A stretch of DNA of 64,000 nt, from the NCBI RefSeq assembly GCF_040610475.1, contig NZ_JBEXMJ010000008.1, positions 271,176-335,175 of the forward strand, read 5' to 3'. Position numbers and translations under genes: made by a program. Within the stretch, counting starts at the first letter, position 1; each line of letters begins with the position of its first letter. Of this stretch, positions 58,283 to 64,000 are shown piece after piece. The notes below the pieces were generated by a model. That model searched no databases, had not been told where the DNA came from, and saw only the letters and a program-made list of their open reading frames with translations. This stretch comes from Actinopolymorpha sp. NPDC004070. GTDB taxonomy: Bacteria > Actinomycetota > Actinomycetes > Propionibacteriales > Actinopolymorphaceae.

Positions 58283-59602
58283 TCACCTCGGTGGCAGCTC
58301 GGCGGGCTGGTCGTCGAGTTCGGCCAGCTTGCGGTCGAGGAAGTCGCGTTCGGCGTCGTTCCCGGTCAGCTCGCGGGCTCTCGTGTAGGCGGCCCGGGCA
58401 GCGGTGTGGTCGCCGGTCCGCCGGAGGAAGTCGGCCCGGGCGACGAGCAACGGCTGGTAGTCGCCGAGCCGCTCCTCCAAGCCCTCGAGAAGGGCCAGCC
58501 CGGCGTCTGCTCCGGAGGTCTCGGCGACGGCGACCGCGCGGTTGAGCCGGACGACGGGCGAGCCGTCGGTGAGGCGTTCGAGTCGTTCGTACAGCTGGGC
58601 GATGGCCGCCCAGTCGGTGTCGGAGGCCTCGGACGCGCTGGCGTGTTCGGCGGCGATCGCCGCCTGCAGGAGGTACGCCGACAACCGCCCGTACGACGCC
58701 GCCCGCTCGACCAGCGCGACACCCTCGTCGATCTCGGCCCGGTGCCAGCGGGAACGGTCCTGGTCGGGCAGGACCACGAGCCTGCCCCCCTCGTCGGTGC
58801 GCGCGTCCCGCCGGGAGTGCTGCAGCACCATCAGCGCGAGCAAAGCCACCGGCTCCGGCTCCGCGGGCAGCAGCGCGGCCACCACCCGGGTCAACCGGAT
58901 CGCCTCCGCGCACAGTCCGCTGCGCACGAGGGTCTCCCCCGACGACGCCGCGTGCCCCTCGGTGAAGACGAGATACAGGACCGCGAGGACACCACCGAGC
59001 CGCGCGGGCAGATCCGCGCCACGCGGCACGCGGTAAGGAATGCCGGCCGCGGCGATCTTCTTCTTCGCCCGGGTGATCCGGGCCGCCATGGTGGGCTCGG
59101 ACACCAGGAACGCGCGGGCGATCTCGGCTGTGGTGAGGCCACCGACCATGCGGAGGGTGAGCGCCACGCGGGCCGGCATCGCCAGCGCCGGGTGGCAACA
59201 GGTGAACAACAGCCGGAGGCGCTCGTCCGGTATCTCCTCCTCGGCACTGCCGGCCACGAGGTCGGCGAGGTCGGTGGTGTCCGCGGTGCCGGTCACCCCG
59301 GCCGGCTCGGCGTCGACCACGAGCAGGGGCAGCTTGCGGGCCAGGGTCTTCTCCCGGCGCAACTGGTCGACGCCGCGGCGGCGGGCGGTGGTGAGCAGCC
59401 AGGCCTCCGGCCGGTCGGGTACACCGTCCACGGCCCAGTGCCGGAGGGCGCGCTCGAAGGCGTCGGCCAGCGACTCCTCCGCAATCTCCAGACTGCGCAG
59501 CTGGCCGGTCAGCAGTGCGAGCAGCCGGCCCCAGTGGTCGGTGAACGCCTGCTCGACCGCCGCGCTCGCGGCCCGTTCGTCCGTCATCGCCGTGCCGTGC
59601 AC
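58283..59602 (-). CDS. ECF42-like sigma factor with a C-terminal TPR domain
   Basis: A 439-residue sigma factor. Sigma region 2 is ESLADAFERALRHWAVDGVPDRPEAWLLTTARRRGVDQLRRE; region 4 is RVALTLRMVGGLTTAEIARAFLVSEPTMAARITRAKKKI. After YLVFTEGHAASSG the long extension contains LLALMVLQHSRRDAR, the conserved LPDQDRSRW and TPR-like helices. This is the ECF42 layout, where the extension replaces an anti-sigma factor. The GTG at 59602 has GAGGA close upstream; ATG 59587 is the alternative. The DGPF/YCII-type partner genes usually beside ECF42 are not found here. Confidence 0.88.
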   Translation of the reverse strand: MHGTAMTDERAASAAVEQAFTDHWGRLLALLTGQLRSLEIAEESLADAFERALRHWAVDGVPDRPEAWLLTTARRRGVDQLRREKTLARKLPLLVVDAEPAGVTGTADTTDLADLVAGSAEEEIPDERLRLLFTCCHPALAMPARVALTLRMVGGLTTAEIARAFLVSEPTMAARITRAKKKIAAAGIPYRVPRGADLPARLGGVLAVLYLVFTEGHAASSGETLVRSGLCAEAIRLTRVVAALLPAEPEPVALLALMVLQHSRRDARTDEGGRLVVLPDQDRSRWHRAEIDEGVALVERAASYGRLSAYLLQAAIAAEHASASEASDTDWAAIAQLYERLERLTDGSPVVRLNRAVAVAETSGADAGLALLEGLEERLGDYQPLLVARADFLRRTGDHTAARAAYTRARELTGNDAERDFLDRKLAELDDQPAELPPR

Positions 59603-59663
59603 CTGTTCCTCGGGTTCTTCTGGTTCCTCAGGTCCCCACGCGCCCGTCAACCGCGGCTTGCGG

Positions 59664-60710
59664 TCAGGCCTTCTTCGCCCGGCTGGGCTGCACTCGCATC
59701 GGCTCACCCGGCATCTTCGGGTAGTCGGGCGGGTAGGGAAGGTCACCCAGGTCGTGATCACGGGCGTCCCGATCGGCCCACTCCAGCAGGGGCGTGAGGT
59801 CGTACGCCTCCTCGCTTACTCCAGCGTGCAGGTCGCCCACCTCGGCGAACCGCTTGGGCATCGTCTCCAGGTCGAAGTCTTCGGGTCGGACCTCGGTCAG
59901 CTCGTCCCAGCGCAGCGGAGCCGACACGGTCGCCCGCGGGTTGGCCCGCAGGGAGTACGCCGAGGCGATCGTGCGGTCACGGGCCATCTGGTTGTAGTCG
60001 ACGAACACCTTCTCGCCGCGCTCCTCCTTCCACCACGAGATCGTCACGTGGTCCGGCATCCGGCGTTCCAGCTCCCGGCCCAGGGCGATCACGGCGCGGC
60101 GTACCTCGGTGAACGTCCACCGCGGTTGGATCGGGACGTAGACGTGCAGGCCGCGGCCACCGGAGGTCTTCGGCCAGCCCTCCATGCCGAGCTCGTGCAG
60201 CAACTCCCGCACCTGCGGTGCCACCGCCACCGCGTGGGTGAAGTCGGTGCCGGGCTGAGGATCGAGGTCGATCCGGATCTGGTCGGGATGGTCGACGTCG
60301 GCGCGGCGTACCGGCCAGGGGTGGAACGTCAGCGTGCCGAGGTTGGCCGCCCAGGCGACCACCGCGAGCTCGGTCGGGCACACCTCGTCGGCGAACCGCC
60401 CGCTCGGGAACGCGATGCGGGCGGTCTCCACCCACTCGGGCGCACCCTTGGGTATGCGCTTCTGGTAGAACGCGTCACCGCGGTTGTCGGCCCGAGTGGA
60501 CAGCTTCGCGCCCTCGAACACGCCGCCGGGCCAGCGCTCCAGGGTCGTCGGCCGCTCGCGGAGCGCGCCGAGGATGCCTTCACCGACGGACAGGAAGTAG
60601 CGCACCACGTCCCGCTTGGTGAAGCCCCGCTCGGGAAAGTAGATCTTGTCGGGGTTGGTGAGGCGGACGGTGCGGTCACCGACCTCGATCTCTTCGTACG
60701 GCGTCGCCAT
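59664..60710 (-). CDS. LigD-type DNA polymerase/primase domain protein (NHEJ PolDom)
   Basis: Stand-alone archaeo-eukaryotic primase-type polymerase that fills ends during bacterial NHEJ. It has 348 residues. The metal-binding pair is D148 and D150 (IRIDLDPQPG), followed by TSGGRGLHVYVPI and the third acidic site region VFVDYNQMARDRTIASAYSLR. The N-terminal LTNPDKIYFPERGFTKRDVVRYF is typical. No ligase or phosphoesterase domain is fused. In Mycobacterium a LigD-like polymerase neighbours ligC; here they are separated by two genes. Confidence 0.93.
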   Translation of the reverse strand: MATPYEEIEVGDRTVRLTNPDKIYFPERGFTKRDVVRYFLSVGEGILGALRERPTTLERWPGGVFEGAKLSTRADNRGDAFYQKRIPKGAPEWVETARIAFPSGRFADEVCPTELAVVAWAANLGTLTFHPWPVRRADVDHPDQIRIDLDPQPGTDFTHAVAVAPQVRELLHELGMEGWPKTSGGRGLHVYVPIQPRWTFTEVRRAVIALGRELERRMPDHVTISWWKEERGEKVFVDYNQMARDRTIASAYSLRANPRATVSAPLRWDELTEVRPEDFDLETMPKRFAEVGDLHAGVSEEAYDLTPLLEWADRDARDHDLGDLPYPPDYPKMPGEPMRVQPSRAKKA

Positions 60711-60777
60711 GGTCGAACGCTAGCGTGCCCCACCCCCAGGCCGGGCCGGTAGCGACCGAAGCAACCCAGGGTCTGTC

Positions 60778-62232
60778 CTAGTCCCGCACCGGGCGGACCG
60801 TGAACTCGTGGCTCACCACCCGAGGAGAGTCGACCGTCCCCGTGAGCTGCGGCGTGCAGAGCAGGGTGCTGGCGCCCACCACCGTCTCCGCCGTCCGGTC
60901 ACCGAAGCAGCCGGCGGCCCAGGACCGCGCCGGTCCGGCGCCGCCGAACTTCCCGACGACCAGCCCGGTGAGAGTCCGCGCGGTGTCCCGCAACCCAGGG
61001 TTGACACTCCCACCGGCTGCCGGCGCGGACGCCGTCAGCGCGGTGATGTCCTGGTCGGGACCCTTGATCCGTGGACGGGGAAACGTCAGGTGGACCTTGA
61101 CGTCGCCCCGAGTGCATGTCATCGACTCCTCCGTCCGGTGGCAGGTCATCCCCTGTCTGCCGAGGGCCTCCGACACCTCCTTCGGGGTGATCAGGCTGAG
61201 GCCCGGCGTGTAGTCCAGGTCACCGCTCTCCTCGCCGCGGCGCAGTTCGAAGCTGGAGGGACCGGACGTGCGTACCATCACGGCGACGTCGGCCACCGAT
61301 GTCTGCGCCGTCTCCCGGCTCTTGTCCGACAGCGACTTCCGCATCGCCTTGTCGAACTCCGGACGCTCGCCGGCGGGGATCGCGGCCAATCCCAGCACGG
61401 TGAAGGTGCGGTACGCCACGGCCGACACGTCCGGCTCCCCGCCGAAGTTGTTGCCGGTGCCGGAGTCCAGCTTCGACCAGGCCGGGTCGGGGCGTACGTC
61501 CGCGTCGACGCGGACGACCTCCTCGCGGCCGGTCAGCATGGTCACCTTCGCCACGAACGGTGCGGGATCGTTCCCGGTCTGGACGCAGGTCAGCAGCGCG
61601 GAACGGTTGCCGGGGGTGCGGGTACACGAGAAACCGGCGGAGGTGAGGCTCGCGCGCAACGCCGTTCCCATCGCGCCGCCGGTGCCACCGGGCTCGGCGT
61701 AGGTCGGCACGTCACGCGGACTGTCCGCCTGCTTGCCGTAGTAGTCGCCGGGGTCCTCGGTGGAGCTGCGGTGCCAGTTCTTTCCGAACCACACCGCGCC
61801 CGCGCCCGCGGCGACGAGGACGATCACCAGGCCGACCACTCCGAGTACGAGACCGGCACGCCGCCTGCGCGGCTCCGGCGTGGAAGGGGGCCGGCCCTGC
61901 ACGGGCGGGTGACCCGTGGGGCGGGACGGCGGTGGGCCTCCGGGAGCCGTACGCCCGGGTGCCGGACCGGCGACGGGTGGGGCCGGCGCCCGTCCCGGGA
62001 CCTGTCCGTGTGGCGGTTCCTGGGGGTGCCGGCCCTGAGCGCTCGGCCCTTGCCAGGGGCCTGGCGGCGGCCCCTGCTGCGGGCCCGGCCGAGGGTCCTG
62101 TCGCGGGCCCCGTGGCCTGCCCTGCGGGTCCTGCTGCGGAGCCCGGCGGGGATCTTGCCGCGGACCGTGGGCCGGGCCCTGCCGCGGACCCTGGGCTGGT
62201 GGTCCCGGCCGACGGCCTGCTGGAGGTTGCAC
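60778..62232 (-). CDS. Proline-rich single-pass membrane protein with Cys-paired extracellular domain
   Basis: A 484-residue protein. Residues 1-125 are a Pro/Gln/Gly/Arg-rich cytosolic stretch with PQQGP and PRQDPR-like repeats, then RRRR and one TM segment (AGLVLGVVGLVIVLVAAGAGAVWFG). The outside part contains LTSAGFSCTRTPGNRSALLTCVQT and, later, LGRQGMTCHRTEESMTCTRGD, two similar Cys-pair units, and a final Cys pair (AAGCFG, LLCTPQL). GTG 62232 has AGGGGAG upstream; the longer frame start at 62307 has no site. Paralogous to the divergent gene at 62464. No known family. Confidence 0.75.
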   Translation of the reverse strand: MQPPAGRRPGPPAQGPRQGPAHGPRQDPRRAPQQDPQGRPRGPRQDPRPGPQQGPPPGPWQGPSAQGRHPQEPPHGQVPGRAPAPPVAGPAPGRTAPGGPPPSRPTGHPPVQGRPPSTPEPRRRRAGLVLGVVGLVIVLVAAGAGAVWFGKNWHRSSTEDPGDYYGKQADSPRDVPTYAEPGGTGGAMGTALRASLTSAGFSCTRTPGNRSALLTCVQTGNDPAPFVAKVTMLTGREEVVRVDADVRPDPAWSKLDSGTGNNFGGEPDVSAVAYRTFTVLGLAAIPAGERPEFDKAMRKSLSDKSRETAQTSVADVAVMVRTSGPSSFELRRGEESGDLDYTPGLSLITPKEVSEALGRQGMTCHRTEESMTCTRGDVKVHLTFPRPRIKGPDQDITALTASAPAAGGSVNPGLRDTARTLTGLVVGKFGGAGPARSWAAGCFGDRTAETVVGASTLLCTPQLTGTVDSPRVVSHEFTVRPVRD

Positions 62233-62463
62233 TGGCCAGCTTCTCCCCTCGGCGCGTCGGTCGGGACGGACCTGGCGCCATGTCGGTTCAGTCGGATGGC
62301 AGGTCATGCGGTAGGTCGGGCGAGCGTTGCCCGGCCCGTCACCGGGAGTGCCGCCAGCACCACGAGGGCGACCTGTGGGTACCTTTACCGGCGCTTCGCC
62401 CAATGTCAAAGTCGGGCAGATGGTGCGCAACCGGACCACGTGCAGACGGCATACTGGGCGACC

Positions 62464-63837
62464 ATGAGCCAACCGCCACCGGGACGTCCGGACGAGGCCC
62501 GTCGGCGATCCGGCGGCCCGCCCGGGCCGCAGGGCCCGCCGCCCGGACGGTCTGGTCCGTCTTCGCCCAGCCAGTCCGGAGCACACCCTCGTCCGGGTCC
62601 CCCCTGGCACAGCGCACCGCCCGGGCAGAACACCCCACCGCCTGGGCAGTCCCAGCGTCCGGGCCAGGCACCGCCGCACTACCACCCGGACAGGAGACAG
62701 GGCCCGAACGATCGGCAGCGCCCACCTGGGCCTCAGGGCAGCGCTCCGCTCGGCGGACCACCGCCTGCGCAGCAGGGTCCTCCACCCGGACGGCAGGGCC
62801 AACCGTGGCCGGCGCCGACCTGGGCGGCACCGCCCGGCGGGCCCCACCAGCCGCCGGAGGCACCGCCCAGGCGACGCCGGAAGCTCTGGTGGCTCCTGGG
62901 CGGCGGCCTTGTCATGATCCTTCTCGTCGCAGTGACAGTCGGCGGCTACGTCTTCGGCGGGGGCGTGCTGGGCGGTGGTTTCGGCGGGTCGGCGCCGCAC
63001 GAGGAGAAGACCAGTCCCGCGGCCGCGCCCGTGGCCGCCACCGAGCTCACCGGTCCGCTCACCAGCCGGGGATTCACCTGTTACGACACGCAGGCGTCCC
63101 CTACCAAGGTGCGGTCGTGTTACCGCACCGAGTCCGACGGCACCCGGGTGACGGTTCGCATCGGGTCCGGGAGTGACGACAGGGCGGCCCTGGTGGAGAT
63201 CGACGCCGCACCGGTCACCGGTGTCCGCGGAACGGTCCGGCCCCCCGGCGACGCGATCAGCCCCGTGCGGGAGGTTGTCGAGGTGGTCGGCAAGCCACTG
63301 CTCGGACAGGAGTACGCCGCACTGCCCGCTTTCGGCGACGATGCCGACCGAAGCACCCGCCTGAGCTGGGGCGCGGTGAGCTTCAGCGCACATCCTGAAG
63401 CAGCTTCCGCGTCGTTCACCGGGTCGAACGCGCCGAGGATGCCGCGCGGCACGGACTTCCCGAAGGACCCGGCCAGCATGTCCGCCCCGCTGGGCAAGGC
63501 GGGCTACGAGTGTGACTCGTACAGCTGCACCCCCGAGTCCTCGCCCTACGAAGTCCGGACGAGGTTCAGCACCTCGGAGGTAACGGTGACCGCGGCCCAC
63601 TACGACGGCGAGGCGAAGGTCACCGACGCCGAGCTCCGGCGGCGCTACGGCGACGCGCTGCGCCAGGTCGCGAACGGGAAGGGACTCGACGCCGCCCAGC
63701 GCTGGGTCGCCGGTCACCTGACACCGAAGAACGGTTTCGTGGAGGGCGACGTCGCCGGGTTGCACCTGGCCGTCATCCGGACCGACAGCGGGGACGGACA
63801 GCTCACCGTCACCCCGGTGCTCACCCGCGGCAGGTGA
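62464..63837 (+). CDS. Proline-rich single-pass membrane protein, paralogue of the divergent neighbour
   Basis: A 457-residue protein with the same plan: Pro/Gln/Gly-rich cytosolic residues 1-135 (SQPPPGRPDEARRRSGGPPG, PPGQNTPPPGQSQRPGQ), RRRRK, one TM segment (LWWLLGGGLVMILLVAVTVGGYVF), then an outside region. This has LTSRGFTCYDTQASPTKVRSCYRTE and LGKAGYECDSYSCTPES, matching the neighbour's two Cys-pair units. ATG 62464, 231 bases from the divergent start. No enzyme motif is seen. A cell-envelope or sensing role is only inference. Confidence 0.75.
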   Translation: MSQPPPGRPDEARRRSGGPPGPQGPPPGRSGPSSPSQSGAHPRPGPPWHSAPPGQNTPPPGQSQRPGQAPPHYHPDRRQGPNDRQRPPGPQGSAPLGGPPPAQQGPPPGRQGQPWPAPTWAAPPGGPHQPPEAPPRRRRKLWWLLGGGLVMILLVAVTVGGYVFGGGVLGGGFGGSAPHEEKTSPAAAPVAATELTGPLTSRGFTCYDTQASPTKVRSCYRTESDGTRVTVRIGSGSDDRAALVEIDAAPVTGVRGTVRPPGDAISPVREVVEVVGKPLLGQEYAALPAFGDDADRSTRLSWGAVSFSAHPEAASASFTGSNAPRMPRGTDFPKDPASMSAPLGKAGYECDSYSCTPESSPYEVRTRFSTSEVTVTAAHYDGEAKVTDAELRRRYGDALRQVANGKGLDAAQRWVAGHLTPKNGFVEGDVAGLHLAVIRTDSGDGQLTVTPVLTRGR

Positions 63838-63887
63838 ACGCCACGCAGACGGCCCGCCCGGCCGGAACGTTCGGGCACACCAGGAGC

Positions 63888-63976
63888 GGGGGGGGGGGGG
63901 GGGCCGGGGGGGGGGGGGGGCGCCCCGGGGGGGGGGGGGGAATGGGGGGCGGGCGGCGGGGGATGAGCTGGGGGGG
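63888..63976. other. Poly-G tracts at the window end, probable sequence artefact
   Basis: Runs of 16, 15 and 14 consecutive G (63888-63903, 63906-63920, 63927-63940) are followed by more G-rich sequence with a GGGGGGGG run. Nothing else in the window resembles this. Such tracts are typical of low-quality read ends at a contig edge. Confidence 0.75.
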
Positions 63977-64000
63977 GTCGGCCGACGGCCAGAACGGAAC

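Overview
The window is about 64 kb of very GC-rich actinobacterial chromosome. Codon third positions are overwhelmingly G/C, GTG starts are common and many neighbouring genes overlap as ATGA or GTGA. The phosphatidylinositol/PIM genes, an SsgB-type division protein, an NHEJ-type ligase and polymerase, and a SirA-type sulfite reductase all point to a filamentous or sporulating high-GC actinomycete. A Propionibacteriales-like lineage (Kribbella or Actinopolymorpha relatives) is only a guess; nothing here fixes the genus. Most of the window is housekeeping chromosome. I see no integrase, transposase, phage gene or CRISPR array.

Left part (1-29.1 kb). This is the conserved actinobacterial block also known from Streptomyces and Mycobacterium: a cyclophilin-like N-terminus, DUF349, relA, apt, secF-secD-yajC, ruvB-ruvA-ruvC, yebC, pdxT, pdxS, pimA, a PIM-type acyltransferase, pgsA, HIT and thrS. 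Insertions into it are a membrane Ser/Thr kinase between ruvC and yebC, and an EF-G-like GTPase, a CE7 esterase, a cupin, a soluble transhydrogenase and a PfkB kinase between pgsA and thrS. Together they serve the stringent response and purine salvage, protein export, Holliday-junction processing, PLP synthesis and phosphatidylinositol-mannoside synthesis.

Middle (29.2-38 kb). A second, non-canonical Hsp70 module lies here: a lid-less Hsp70, a membrane-anchored J-like/TPR protein without HPD, and a GrpE. It is followed by yaaA, a tRNA-Val, a TIGR02611 membrane protein, ssgB, an aminodeoxychorismate-lyase-like enzyme, a CapA-like protein and a tRNA-Gly/Cys/Val cluster.

Right part (38-64 kb). 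Two translationally coupled ion transporters are followed by a YihY protein and aidB, then the relic of a TetR gene that still has its palindromic operator. Next comes a sulfite-assimilation operon (Cys-containing leader peptide, sirA, a small zinc-ribbon protein, cysH, cysG, chelatase), then glgX, an MFS exporter with its MarR regulator, PPK2, a RibD-type reductase, ligC, a USP-like protein, an ECF42-like sigma factor and a LigD-type polymerase. The last genes are two divergent, paralogous proline-rich single-pass membrane proteins. The window ends in poly-G tracts that look like sequence or assembly artefact.

The most system-like unexplained items are the Hsp70/J-like/GrpE module, the divergent proline-rich membrane pair, and the leader/attenuator region in front of sirA.
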